A DNA stretch of 64,000 bases from an uncultured Muribaculaceae bacterium (GTDB lineage: Bacteria > Bacteroidota > Bacteroidia > Bacteroidales > Muribaculaceae). The translations under genes were made by a program, and so were the position numbers. The notes under the pieces were generated by a model, which worked only from the letters and a program-made list of their open reading frames with translations, made no database searches and was not told the origin of the DNA. The stretch is taken from the NCBI GenBank assembly GCA_910585275.1, contig CAJUCW010000002.1, positions 1-64,000 of the forward strand, given 5' to 3'. Positions 25,154 through 33,844 of the stretch are shown here, piece by piece; position 1 is the stretch's first letter, and the number at the start of each line of letters is the position of its first letter.

Positions 25154-26371
25154 TTATTTCACGTTTTCTATTTTATAATCTTTGGCGAGGCCGCCGGCAC
25201 CCGTTTCCTTATATAACGACGGTAGGTCGTGGCCGGTTTCCTTCATCACCTGCACAAGTTTGTCGAAGCTTACGCGGTGGCGTCCGTCGGAAAACGACGA
25301 ATAGATATTGGCGTCGAGTGCGCGTGCGGCAGCGTAGGCGTTGCGTTCGATGCAGGGAATCTGAACGAGGCCGCATACCGGGTCGCACGTCATTCCAAGG
25401 TGGTGTTCGAGCCCCATTTCCGCCGCATATTCAATCTGGGCGGGGGTGCCCCCGAAAAGCTGGCATGCCGCTCCCGCCGCCATGGCGCAGGCCACGCCCA
25501 CTTCCCCTTGGCAACCAACGTCGGCCCCGGAAATACTGGCGTTGTTTTTCACCACATTGCCGATGAGGCCGGCTGTGGCGAGGGCGTGCGTTATCTCCGT
25601 GTCGGAAAAATGGCGGGTATTCCAGAGATGATACAGCACGGCTGGCACCACGCCGCAACTTCCGCACGTGGGGGCTGTGACTATTGTCCCTCCGGAAGCA
25701 TTTTCCTCGCTCACGGCGAGTGCGTATGAAAAGACGAGTCCGCGCGAACGGAGATTGTCGCGATAACCTTCCGCCCTCATATAATATGAACGAGCCTTGC
25801 GGCGCAGGTTGAGCGGTCCCGGGAGACGCCCGTCGGTTGCGAGCCCTTTTTCTACAGCCGCCTTCATCGTCTCCCAAACCTCTTTTAGGAAAACATTGAT
25901 GTCTTTCCCCTCGCATTGTTCCACATATTCCCAATAGCAACGGCCGCTCCTGTCGCAATAGTCCATGATTTCGGTCATGTTGCCACGGTCGTAGATTTCG
26001 CCGCCACCTTCGTGGGCGAGTCCTTCTCCTTCTATTGCACCCCCTCCTACGCTATAGACTGTCCATTCGTCGGAAGGCAGACCGGCCGCATTAAGGCTGC
26101 GGAATGTCATGCCGTTGGGATGATAGGGGAGAAACACGTCGGGTTCCCAGATAATCTTGACAGGCATCTCGGTTTTTTCGAGCACGTCGAGAATCGCCAC
26201 GTCGGTCATGTGGCCTTTGCCGGTGGCGGCAAGGCTTCCGTAGAGCACCACCTCGTAGCCGCTGGCGTGGCTGTGTTTTTTTAAGAATATCTCCGCAGCT
26301 TTGCGCGGACCCATGGTATGGCTTGAAGACGGCCCGGTGCCGATTCTGTATAGCTCTCTTATAGATTTCAT
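25154..26371 (-). CDS. sdaA: L-serine ammonia-lyase, iron-sulfur type (single chain)
   Basis: Deaminates L-serine to pyruvate and ammonia. It has 405 residues with the beta (N-terminal, GTGPSSSHTMGPRKAA, residues about 10-25) and alpha domains fused, as in E. coli SdaA. Cluster-ligand cysteines are in the PTCGSCG and later CDPVCGLVQIPC segments. I start at the Met at 26371 (MKSIRELYRIG), because nine upstream codons add nothing conserved and would overlap the likely promoter. A TAATTTTG -7 box lies at 26396-26403. It is followed at zero distance by rnz and is divergent from the TonB-dependent receptor. Confidence 0.95.
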   Translation of the reverse strand: MKSIRELYRIGTGPSSSHTMGPRKAAEIFLKKHSHASGYEVVLYGSLAATGKGHMTDVAILDVLEKTEMPVKIIWEPDVFLPYHPNGMTFRSLNAAGLPSDEWTVYSVGGGAIEGEGLAHEGGGEIYDRGNMTEIMDYCDRSGRCYWEYVEQCEGKDINVFLKEVWETMKAAVEKGLATDGRLPGPLNLRRKARSYYMRAEGYRDNLRSRGLVFSYALAVSEENASGGTIVTAPTCGSCGVVPAVLYHLWNTRHFSDTEITHALATAGLIGNVVKNNASISGADVGCQGEVGVACAMAAGAACQLFGGTPAQIEYAAEMGLEHHLGMTCDPVCGLVQIPCIERNAYAAARALDANIYSSFSDGRHRVSFDKLVQVMKETGHDLPSLYKETGAGGLAKDYKIENVK

Positions 26372-26395
26372 ATTTAAGGCAGGTTTTATTTCCCA

Positions 26396-26403
26396 CAAAA
26401 TTA
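26396..26403 (-). promoter_or_regulatory. Candidate -7 box of the sdaA-rnz operon
   Basis: Minus-strand TAATTTTG, a full match to TAnnTTTG, 25 bases before the sdaA start. No TTG lies at the expected distance upstream, so the -33 half is missing or weak. Confidence 0.45.
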
Positions 26404-26470
26404 ATCAAAAATGGCGATATAATCTCTCGTGATTGACATGCGTGTTGAAAAAAATCATCAAAAATGATGA

Positions 26471-26501
26471 TTGCACACAACCTGGAATGTCAGTAGCTTT
26501 G
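26471..26501 (+). promoter_or_regulatory. Promoter of the TonB-dependent receptor, abutting its start codon
   Basis: TTG (26471-26473), 20 bases, then TAGCTTTG (26494-26501): a full consensus match. Transcription would start at about 26506-26508, which is the position of the GTG start codon of the receptor gene. Confidence 0.7.
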
Positions 26502-26505
26502 CAAC

Positions 26506-28731
26506 GTGAAACTGCGTTCATACATATTGCCTATGTTGCTTCTTCTGTGGCTTACGACGTTTGCAGAAGAGCAAATTGTTGACTCCTTGGTTGTTACGCT
26601 TGACGAAGTGAGCGTGTCGGCCTTGAAGCAGATGTCGCATCTGCGTCGTGAACCGGAGGCAGCCACCATTGTCACGCAGTCGGAACTGGAAAGGCTCGAC
26701 GCCGTTTCGATAAAAGGTATATCGGATGTGGTGCCCAATTTCTTTATGCCCGACTATGGCTCTCGCATCACATCCACAATATATGTGAGGGGAATAGGGG
26801 CGAGAATGGATCAGCCTTCGGTGGGTCTGAACGTAGATAACGTGCCTTATCTTAACAAGGATGCCTACGATTTCGATGTGGCGGACATTGCCTCGGTGGA
26901 AATGCTTCGCGGCCCACAGTCAACGCTCTATGGCAGAAACACGATGGCAGGGGTGATAAATGTAACGACTCTTTCTCCTATGCGGTTTCAGGGATGGCGG
27001 ATAATGCTTCAGGGCTCTTCTCGCATACGGACAAAAGCGTCGGCAGGATGGTATCATAAGTTTTCTCCTGACCTCGGGTTTTCAGCCACGGGTTCGTTTT
27101 CCGGGGCGCGCGGGGAGTTTACAAACGAATACAACGGCAGGAAACTCGACTGGGAACAGAATTATGCTTTGCGCACTAAGTTGCAATGGCGGGTTGCACC
27201 GGGATGGAATGTCGTTAATACAGCATCTGCGGGTTTTTTACGCCAAGGCGGATATCCTTATGAATATAAGGAAACCGGCAAGATTTCGTTTAACGACACG
27301 TGTTTTTACCGCCGTTTTACCTTTGCCGATGGATTTACAGCCCGTTATTCGGGCGATAAATTTAATGTGACATCGATAACTTCGGTGCAGCATATAAATG
27401 ATAACATGACGCTCGATCAGGATTTCCTTCCCGAGGATTATTTTACGCTTACACAGAAAAAGAGGGAAAGCGCGTTGACTGAAGACATTGTGGCGAGGAG
27501 CGTCGCATCGGGCGGGAAATATAATTGGCTTGCCGGTCTGTTCGCTTTCTATAAACATCTTGACATGGAAGCACCGGTTACTTTCAAAGATGCCGGTATC
27601 GAGAATCTTATAGAGAACCACCGCAACGATGCCAATCCTTATTATCCCATAGCATGGCATAGCCGCACGTTTCCTTTGAACAGCGATTTTACGATTCCGA
27701 CATGGGGTGTGGCGGCATATCATGAAAGTGTGTTTGACCTGGGCAGTTGGCATTTTACTGCAGGGTTGCGCCTCGATTATGAGAAATCCACTCTTAATTA
27801 CAGGAGCTATTGTTCCACCGGATATACGATTTCACAAGTTGAGGCGGGAGTTGTATCTTTCTATAGGGATGCCTTTATCGATATCGACGATTTTGGAACC
27901 CTCCATAGGGATTTTATCACTTTGCTCCCTAAAGTGGCTGTAACGTATGACTTTGGCGACGGCATGGGCAATATTTATGCAAAGGTGTCGAAAGGATATA
28001 AGGCCGGCGGATTCAATACGCAGATGTTCAGCGATGTTCTTCAGCAGCGGCTGATGTCGATAATGGGTGTCGGCATACAATATAATATTGGAGACATCGT
28101 TGGATATAAACCGGAGCAAAGTTGGAATTATGAAATCGGGTCGCATCTCGATTTGCTTGACGGCGCTCTTGGAATGGATATGGCGGCTTTCTATATTGAC
28201 TGCCGCGACCAGCAAATGACGATGTTCCCTGACGGTACCACCACCGGACGAATCATGACGAATGCAGGAAAAACGAGGAGTCTTGGCGGAGAGATAGGCG
28301 TGTCGTATAAATTGAACGGACAGTTCTCTTTCAACGGTAGTTACGGACTGACCGATGCCAGATTCCGCAGTTTTTTCAACGGAATTTCCGATTTCAAAGG
28401 AAAGAAGCTTCCATACGCACCACGCAATACAGTGTTTCTGCAGGCATTGTGGAATCGACGGGTGGCTGAAAAAGTTGCCTTGTCTGCAGAAGTGAATGTG
28501 AAAGGGGCCGGGAAAATATATTGGAATGAGGAAAACACCGAATGGCAGAACTTCTATTGTCTCCTCGGAGCATCCCTTTCCTGTCAGATTGACAATCTCA
28601 CGCTCCAGTTGTGGGGAAAAAACCTTACTGACACGCGCTATCGCACTTTTTATTTTCTCTCCATGGGAAATGCTTTCTACCAAAGAGGGAAAGGGGTGGA
28701 AGCCGGCTTGACGGCAAGAATTGTGTTTTGA
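26506..28731 (+). CDS. TonB-dependent outer-membrane receptor
   Basis: Imports an unidentified ligand across the outer membrane using TonB energy. The 741-residue product has a signal peptide (residues about 1-21) and a TonB-box-like segment (VTLDEVSVSAL, around residue 31). The plug domain follows (residues about 45-160, with MLRGPQSTLYGRNTMAGVINV), then a 22-strand barrel with SKGYKAGGFNTQMF and a C-terminal strand ending in Phe. There is no N-terminal carboxypeptidase-like domain and no SusD partner, so this is not a Sus-type glycan importer; siderophore, vitamin or metal uptake is more likely. The start is GTG at 26506, which sits at the predicted transcription start; an ATG nine codons later (26533) would leave a signal peptide without a basic start. 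The next gene encodes a lipoprotein. Confidence 0.92.
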   Translation: MKLRSYILPMLLLLWLTTFAEEQIVDSLVVTLDEVSVSALKQMSHLRREPEAATIVTQSELERLDAVSIKGISDVVPNFFMPDYGSRITSTIYVRGIGARMDQPSVGLNVDNVPYLNKDAYDFDVADIASVEMLRGPQSTLYGRNTMAGVINVTTLSPMRFQGWRIMLQGSSRIRTKASAGWYHKFSPDLGFSATGSFSGARGEFTNEYNGRKLDWEQNYALRTKLQWRVAPGWNVVNTASAGFLRQGGYPYEYKETGKISFNDTCFYRRFTFADGFTARYSGDKFNVTSITSVQHINDNMTLDQDFLPEDYFTLTQKKRESALTEDIVARSVASGGKYNWLAGLFAFYKHLDMEAPVTFKDAGIENLIENHRNDANPYYPIAWHSRTFPLNSDFTIPTWGVAAYHESVFDLGSWHFTAGLRLDYEKSTLNYRSYCSTGYTISQVEAGVVSFYRDAFIDIDDFGTLHRDFITLLPKVAVTYDFGDGMGNIYAKVSKGYKAGGFNTQMFSDVLQQRLMSIMGVGIQYNIGDIVGYKPEQSWNYEIGSHLDLLDGALGMDMAAFYIDCRDQQMTMFPDGTTTGRIMTNAGKTRSLGGEIGVSYKLNGQFSFNGSYGLTDARFRSFFNGISDFKGKKLPYAPRNTVFLQALWNRRVAEKVALSAEVNVKGAGKIYWNEENTEWQNFYCLLGASLSCQIDNLTLQLWGKNLTDTRYRTFYFLSMGNAFYQRGKGVEAGLTARIVF

Positions 28732-28758
28732 ATGATAACAACTCTAAATAACTAAATA

Positions 28759-29715
28759 ATGAAGAAATTTTTTCTTGGAATTGCAGCTTTGTCGATGCTT
28801 ACGATGGCATCATGCGACACCAGCGTTGACGACTCTACCACATCCGTTTCTTATGCCACATTAAATTATGTGACACCCCTTGACGGACAGTCGGCCCCGT
28901 TCATTACGGATGCAGCCTACAGGTATTTTTTCAATCTTTCGAAAGGAAGGGCGTCGGTGGCCATGGACGGTCTTTCGATAGACAACGTCAAATATTCTTT
29001 TTTCACGGATACTGTGCCGTTTACCCAGACGGCATATCAGGTGAATAATAGCATAGCTTTTGTGAACAGAATTACCGGCGTTAAGGGGAATGTGAATAAG
29101 GACAGCCTGCTTCCGGTGTCTGATTTCAATTGTGAGATGACGGGGTTGTTTTATTGGTACAGGAACGTCATTCCCGGCATTGATACACCTTCATTGTTGT
29201 CTAATGACGGTACGATGATTATCATGCAATATAACATCGGACAGGAATACAGCGTAAAGACATTGCAGCCGGATGCTTTCTTTTGCGGCACTACCCACAC
29301 CTCCGTGCAGGGGGCAGAGCCATTTGAATCCACCGACATGGCATATCGTGTAAAATTCAACAAAGGATTCAAAACGGTTGATGTGATCATCTACAATGCC
29401 AAGTTTTCAGACAAAGCTCCTTCGCTTAGCGCCGTAGTGCTTAAAAATCTTGACGTGAAATTCAGATCAGGCACATATTCGATAGAAGGTACGAATATCA
29501 TTCCTTTTGTGCCTGAGAGCGGAGCCTTGACTGAATATAAGAACTATCCTTTTGAAAGATTTTCTTTGACGATTACCGACAAAGCGTTGACGCAGGCAAT
29601 CATAAGCTATAGGGTGAACCTACACCTCGAAAGAAACGGACAGGAAGTGGTGTTGCCTGCCGAAGGATATGTAAACGACGCAAGTTACCTGATCAAGGTC
29701 AAGACATCGAATTGA
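28759..29715 (+). CDS. Uncharacterised lipoprotein paired with the TonB-dependent receptor
   Basis: A 318-residue lipoprotein: the signal peptide ends in MASC with Cys19 as the lipidated residue. The remainder is beta-rich, with several Thr/Ser/Asn-rich strands and no motif I recognise. It begins 27 bases after the receptor gene and is followed by a terminator, so it is the second gene of a two-gene operon. The arrangement suggests a surface or periplasmic partner that binds or delivers the receptor's ligand, like other lipoproteins next to receptors in this phylum. It is not SusD-like in length or sequence. No function is assigned. Confidence 0.75.
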   Translation: MKKFFLGIAALSMLTMASCDTSVDDSTTSVSYATLNYVTPLDGQSAPFITDAAYRYFFNLSKGRASVAMDGLSIDNVKYSFFTDTVPFTQTAYQVNNSIAFVNRITGVKGNVNKDSLLPVSDFNCEMTGLFYWYRNVIPGIDTPSLLSNDGTMIIMQYNIGQEYSVKTLQPDAFFCGTTHTSVQGAEPFESTDMAYRVKFNKGFKTVDVIIYNAKFSDKAPSLSAVVLKNLDVKFRSGTYSIEGTNIIPFVPESGALTEYKNYPFERFSLTITDKALTQAIISYRVNLHLERNGQEVVLPAEGYVNDASYLIKVKTSN

Positions 29716-29737
29716 AGAAATTAGAAAAATATGAGAT

Positions 29738-29790
29738 AAGCGGGCATAATGCTGACAAATTGCAAAGTCGGTTTTATGCCCGCTTTTTTT
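29738..29790 (+). terminator. Terminator of the receptor-lipoprotein operon
   Basis: AAGCGGGCATAA (29738-29749) pairs perfectly with TTATGCCCGCTT (29774-29785), followed by TTTTT. The loop is 24 bases long. Confidence 0.85.
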
Positions 29791-29906
29791 ATGTCGGTGA
29801 AAGAGTGCTTTCGATATGTAATATGCTTAAATAGTATTCTTTATTGGAGTATTCGTAATATAAAAGGGTATGTATAGATTGTAGAAGACGATGATGCCAA
29901 ATTTTT

Positions 29907-29937
29907 TTGCGTGGTTTGTTTTTTTTAAGTATCTTTG
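29907..29937 (+). promoter_or_regulatory. Promoter of the nuo-atp gene run
   Basis: TTG (29907-29909), 20 bases, then TATCTTTG (29930-29937), a full match to the Bacteroidetes consensus. The start would be near 29943, leaving a 70-base AT-rich leader before nuoA. I found no other full-consensus promoter in the intergenic gaps of the 17 kb downstream. Confidence 0.8.
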
Positions 29938-30012
29938 CAAATCTTTGTGGGCCACCGTGTCTGCACGAATCTAAGTGTTGAAAGACTAACCAATTAATAT
30001 ATAATTAATTAT

Positions 30013-30384
30013 ATGAATCTTTTGTTGGAGATAAGCAACAATACTTTGGCCGTGACCGCAGCTCTTACGGGCATGGGCCTTGTATTTGCAGCTTTGCTGA
30101 TAGCGAAACTGATCTCCCCGAAATCTTATTCCGTAAAGAAAGCAGAGCCGTATGAATGTGGTATCCCTACTCGCGGCGAGTCGATGATACAGTTTAAGGC
30201 GGGGTATTACATTTTTGCTATCCTCTTCCTCATTTTCGATGTTGAGACGGTATTTCTTTATCCTTGGGCTGTCGTGATGCGCGGCCTTGGCCCCAGCGGA
30301 CTGCTTTGCATCGGAATCTTCATGTTTGTTCTAATTATGGGCCTTGCTTACGCATGGCGGAAAGGAGCTTTGAAATGGAAGTGA
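30013..30384 (+). CDS. nuoA: NADH-quinone oxidoreductase subunit A
   Basis: A small membrane subunit of complex I at the junction of membrane and peripheral arms. The 123-residue protein has three membrane helices (about 10-33, 65-85 and 92-115), and the conserved loop PYECGIPTRGESMIQFKAGYY contains the Cys used as a state marker in complex I. The ATG at 30013 follows an AT-rich leader. The 3' end overlaps nuoB by 10 bases. It is the first gene of an 18-gene run. Confidence 0.96.
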   Translation: MNLLLEISNNTLAVTAALTGMGLVFAALLIAKLISPKSYSVKKAEPYECGIPTRGESMIQFKAGYYIFAILFLIFDVETVFLYPWAVVMRGLGPSGLLCIGIFMFVLIMGLAYAWRKGALKWK

Positions 30385-30986
30385 AAATAAAAAGCATGAA
30401 GCATGAGGACTTCAAAGACAACGAGTATATTGACAAGCTTGTAGAAGAACTCAATGCAACCGGCGCCAATGTTATGGTGGGCCAGTTCGACCAGCTGATA
30501 AACTGGGGTATTGCCAATTCGCTTTGGCCGTTGTGCTTCGGCACAAGTTGCTGCGCGATTGAATTCATGAGCCTTGGCGCCGCGCGCTACGATATGGCTC
30601 GTTTCGGATTCGAGGTTGCCCGAAATTCTCCGCGTCAGGCAGACTATATAATGGTGCAGGGAACCATCGTACACCGCATGGCCCCCGCGCTTCGTCGTCT
30701 ATACGAGCAGCTTGCCGAACCGAAATATGTGATTGCTTGCGGCGGATGTGCCGTGTCGGGTGGTCCGTTCAAGAATTCATATTGTGTGGTTGACGGGGTC
30801 GAGAAAATCCTTCCTGTCGATGTCTTTATCCCCGGGTGTCCTCCGCGTCCGGAGGCTATGTTCTACGGCCTTATGCAGCTTCAGCGAAAGATAAAAGTGC
30901 AGAAATTCTTCGGCGGCGTCAACCGTAAGGAGAAAGTGGAGGAGTTTTTTGAATCGCATCCGGAGGTGAAAGGTAGAATCGACTGA
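30375..30986 (+). CDS. nuoB: NADH-quinone oxidoreductase subunit B
   Basis: Carries the terminal [4Fe-4S] cluster N2 that passes electrons to quinone. It has 203 residues from the ATG at 30375. The tandem cysteines Cys59 and Cys60 are in CFGTSCCAIEF; the further cluster ligands are in CGGCAVSGGPF and PGCPPRPE. The frame is open upstream into nuoA, but that part has no conserved sequence; the chosen start gives the usual short overlap. The C-terminal part has an extension (to RKEKVEEFFESHPEVKGRID) beyond the cluster domain. It is followed by the fused nuoCD after 43 bases. Confidence 0.97.
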   Translation: MEVKIKSMKHEDFKDNEYIDKLVEELNATGANVMVGQFDQLINWGIANSLWPLCFGTSCCAIEFMSLGAARYDMARFGFEVARNSPRQADYIMVQGTIVHRMAPALRRLYEQLAEPKYVIACGGCAVSGGPFKNSYCVVDGVEKILPVDVFIPGCPPRPEAMFYGLMQLQRKIKVQKFFGGVNRKEKVEEFFESHPEVKGRID

Positions 30987-31029
30987 TTCGGATAAGAGCT
31001 TACTGATAAATAATCGAACCAAGAGAAAA

Positions 31030-32661
31030 ATGAGCGATATACAAGAAAAAATCAGCAGCATCTGTCCTTCGGCTGTGTTCAGCGAGGGTGACACGCTTGT
31101 GGTATCTGTTGAGGAAAAGGAATGGTATCCTTTGGCAAAAGCACTTAAGGAAACTCCCGGGCTTGAATTCGACGTGCTTACGGCAGTGGTCGGAATGGAC
31201 TGGAAGGATTCTCTCGGAGTTGTGTATTACCTTACCTCCACATCCCGCAACTGGGAAGTGATAAGCGTGAAGGTGGCGGTGACTGATCGTCAGAATCCCA
31301 TGATTCACAGCGTAAGCGACCTTTGGAAAGTGGCTAATTTTCAGGAAAGGGAAGTTTATGATTTTTACGGCATAAAGTTTATCAACCATCCCGACATGCG
31401 TCGCTTCTTCCTCCGCAACGACTGGAAGGGGTATCCTCTCCGCAAGGACTATGACGCTAATCCGGAACTCAATCCCATTCCGCTTGAGGATGAAAAAAAC
31501 GAAGACGACACCGTCAAGTATGTGGAGGATTCCGACGGGAAGGTGAAGGCTGTGCCCGGTAAGGTGTTTGAAGAAGACGAATATGTGGTCAATATAGGCC
31601 CTCAGCATCCTTCTACACACGGAGTGATGCGTTTCCGAGCTTCGGTTGATGGCGAGACCATCAAGAAGGTGGATGTGGTTTCCGGCTATATCCACAGGGG
31701 CATCGAGAAACTCAGCGAGGGACTGACTTATCCGCAGATTCTCCATTTTACAGACCGTATGGACTATATGTCGGCACATCAGAACCGTCATTGCCTTTGC
31801 ATGTGTATAGAGAAGGCATTGGGCATTGAGGTTCCGCGCCGTGCTGAAGTGATAAGGGTAATGATGGATGAGCTGATGCGTATATCGAGCCATCTTCTTT
31901 CGTTCGGATGTACCGCCATGGACCTCGGAGCCACGACGGCTTTCTTCTATGGATTCCGCGAGCGTGAAATGGTGCTTGATATCTTCGAGAAGACCTGTGG
32001 CGCGCGCATGTCGATGAACTATAACGTAATCGGCGGCGTGATTGCAGACTTGCATCCGGATTTCCAGAAAGACGTGAAAGAGCTTATCCGCATAATGCCC
32101 GACCGCCTTAAGGAATATCATAAGGTGTTCAGTGGCAACCTTATTGCCAAGAATCGCTTGAAGAAGGTGGGTCATCTTTCGAAAGAAGATGCCATCAATT
32201 ATGCCATCACCGGCCCGAGCGGACGCGGTTCGAACTGGAGTTGCGACTGCAGGAAGAAGCATCCGTATTCGATATACGGGGAACTTGATTTCGAAGAAGT
32301 GCTCCTCGACGGCTGCGACTCCTATTCGCGCTATATGGTGAGAATGAAGGAGATCGAGCAGAGCTGTAAGATTCTTGCCCAGCTCGTTGACAACATTCCC
32401 GAGGGCGATATCCGCGCGCAAGTGCCCAAAGTGGTGAAACTTCCCGCCGGCAGCTGGTATCAGCAGGTGGAGGCCAGCCGAGGCACATTCGGTGTTTACA
32501 TCGAATCGACCGGAGAGAAGAATCCTTACCGCGTGCATTTCCAGAGTCCTTGCTTCAACCTTGTGGGTGTTATGAACCTGACATGTACGGGATATATGAT
32601 TGCCGACCTTATCACAATCGGAGCGGCGCTCGACTTTGTGATTCCCGACATCGACCGTTAA
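31030..32661 (+). CDS. nuoCD: NADH-quinone oxidoreductase fused subunits C and D
   Basis: A 543-residue fusion of the 30-kDa and 49-kDa subunits of the peripheral arm. The NuoC domain covers about residues 10-150 (signature FQEREVYDFYGI near residue 105, then DWKGYPLRKDY). A linker of about 35 acidic residues follows. NuoD starts with NIGPQHPSTHGVMRF near residue 188, where the conserved His helps form the quinone site, and ends in the family's usual DIDR. Fusion of C and D is known in Enterobacteria and Bacteroidetes. It lies between nuoB and nuoH, with no nuoE, nuoF or nuoG present. Confidence 0.97.
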   Translation: MSDIQEKISSICPSAVFSEGDTLVVSVEEKEWYPLAKALKETPGLEFDVLTAVVGMDWKDSLGVVYYLTSTSRNWEVISVKVAVTDRQNPMIHSVSDLWKVANFQEREVYDFYGIKFINHPDMRRFFLRNDWKGYPLRKDYDANPELNPIPLEDEKNEDDTVKYVEDSDGKVKAVPGKVFEEDEYVVNIGPQHPSTHGVMRFRASVDGETIKKVDVVSGYIHRGIEKLSEGLTYPQILHFTDRMDYMSAHQNRHCLCMCIEKALGIEVPRRAEVIRVMMDELMRISSHLLSFGCTAMDLGATTAFFYGFREREMVLDIFEKTCGARMSMNYNVIGGVIADLHPDFQKDVKELIRIMPDRLKEYHKVFSGNLIAKNRLKKVGHLSKEDAINYAITGPSGRGSNWSCDCRKKHPYSIYGELDFEEVLLDGCDSYSRYMVRMKEIEQSCKILAQLVDNIPEGDIRAQVPKVVKLPAGSWYQQVEASRGTFGVYIESTGEKNPYRVHFQSPCFNLVGVMNLTCTGYMIADLITIGAALDFVIPDIDR

Positions 32662-32717
32662 GGCGGAGAGATATAGACTAATCAAACATAAACAGAAAAC
32701 GACAACAATAGACAGAT

Positions 32718-33794
32718 ATGTTTAATTTTGGAATATGGACCAGTGAGTTCAACAACTTCCTGATGGGATTCATGCCGGAATGGGCCACCGTTCTGGTGGA
32801 ATGTGTCATCATAGCGCTGCTGGTTCTTCTCACCTATACGGTGCTCGCCCTTTTCTACATTCTTTATGAAAGAAAGTTGTGCGCATGGTTCCAGTGCCGT
32901 CTTGGCCCTATGCGTGTGGGCAAGTGGGGCGTGATGCAGGTGTTTGCCGATATGATAAAGATTCTTGTAAAGGAGCTTATCAGCTTGAAAGACACCGACC
33001 GTCTTCTCTTCAAACTCGCGCCTTACATCGTGATTACTTCTTCGGTTGTGATGCTTGCATGCCTTCCGTGGGGACGTGGCTTGCAGATTATCGATTATAA
33101 TATCGGTATATTCTTTATCCTTGCCGTGTCGTCGGTGGGTGTTCTCGGCATTCTTCTTGCCGGTTGGGCATCCAACAACAAATATACGCTTATAGGCGCG
33201 ATGCGAAGCGGCGCTCAGATGATAAGCTATGAGATTTCGCTTGGCCTCGCCCTCATTACCATAGTAGTGCTTTCCGGCACGATGAATATAAACGAACTCG
33301 TTTGGCAGCAGGAGAGCGCATGGTTCATTTTCCGTGGCCATATCCCTGCCATCATCGCGTTCCTTATTTATATCGTTGCGGCTACAGCCGAAACCAACCG
33401 CGGCCCGTTTGACCTTCCTGAGGCCGAACATGAGCTTACTGCAGGTTACCACACGGAGTATTCCGGTATTCATTTCGGATTTTTCTATCTCGCCGAATAC
33501 CTCAACCTCTTTATCGTGTCGGGTATTGCGTCGCTGATGTTCCTTGGAGGATGGATGCCGCTCCATATTCCCGGATGGGAAGGATTCAACCAAGTGATGG
33601 ACTATATTCCTTCGGTTGTTTGGTTCCTTTTGAAGAGTTTCTTCATCTCATACGTTATAATATGGTTTAAATGGACGTTCCCTCGTGTGAGAATAGACCA
33701 GATGCTTTCGTTCGAATGGAAATATCTGATGCCCCTTTCGCTTGCCAACCTTATTCTTATGGCAGTGTTCGTGGCTTTCGGATGGCATTTCTGA
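32718..33794 (+). CDS. nuoH: NADH-quinone oxidoreductase subunit H
   Basis: The membrane subunit that contacts the peripheral arm and shapes the quinone chamber. It has 358 residues and eight membrane helices; the conserved loop after helix 1 (YERKLCAWFQCRLGPMRVG), the acidic loop AETNRGPFDLPEAEHELTAGYHTEYSG and the C-terminal WFKWTFPRVRIDQ are all present. The ATG at 32718 fits the family start. In most genomes nuoI would follow; here the next gene, 50 bases on in the same direction, is atpD, with no terminator between. Confidence 0.97.
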   Translation: MFNFGIWTSEFNNFLMGFMPEWATVLVECVIIALLVLLTYTVLALFYILYERKLCAWFQCRLGPMRVGKWGVMQVFADMIKILVKELISLKDTDRLLFKLAPYIVITSSVVMLACLPWGRGLQIIDYNIGIFFILAVSSVGVLGILLAGWASNNKYTLIGAMRSGAQMISYEISLGLALITIVVLSGTMNINELVWQQESAWFIFRGHIPAIIAFLIYIVAATAETNRGPFDLPEAEHELTAGYHTEYSGIHFGFFYLAEYLNLFIVSGIASLMFLGGWMPLHIPGWEGFNQVMDYIPSVVWFLLKSFFISYVIIWFKWTFPRVRIDQMLSFEWKYLMPLSLANLILMAVFVAFGWHF

Positions 33795-33844
33795 TGAGGC
33801 GTCAATAAAGTTAAATCAAGAAAACTTACTTAATAAAAAACAAT

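Noticed and set aside
31000..32685. 561-codon minus-strand open frame opposite nuoCD
   Set aside because: It mirrors the codon bias of nuoCD on the other strand, has a His-rich composition typical of antisense frames, and nuoCD is certain.
32718..32735. TAATTTTG at 32723-32730 as internal promoter in nuoH
   Set aside because: It matches the -7 box but lies inside the coding start of nuoH with no TTG at 19-21 bases upstream.
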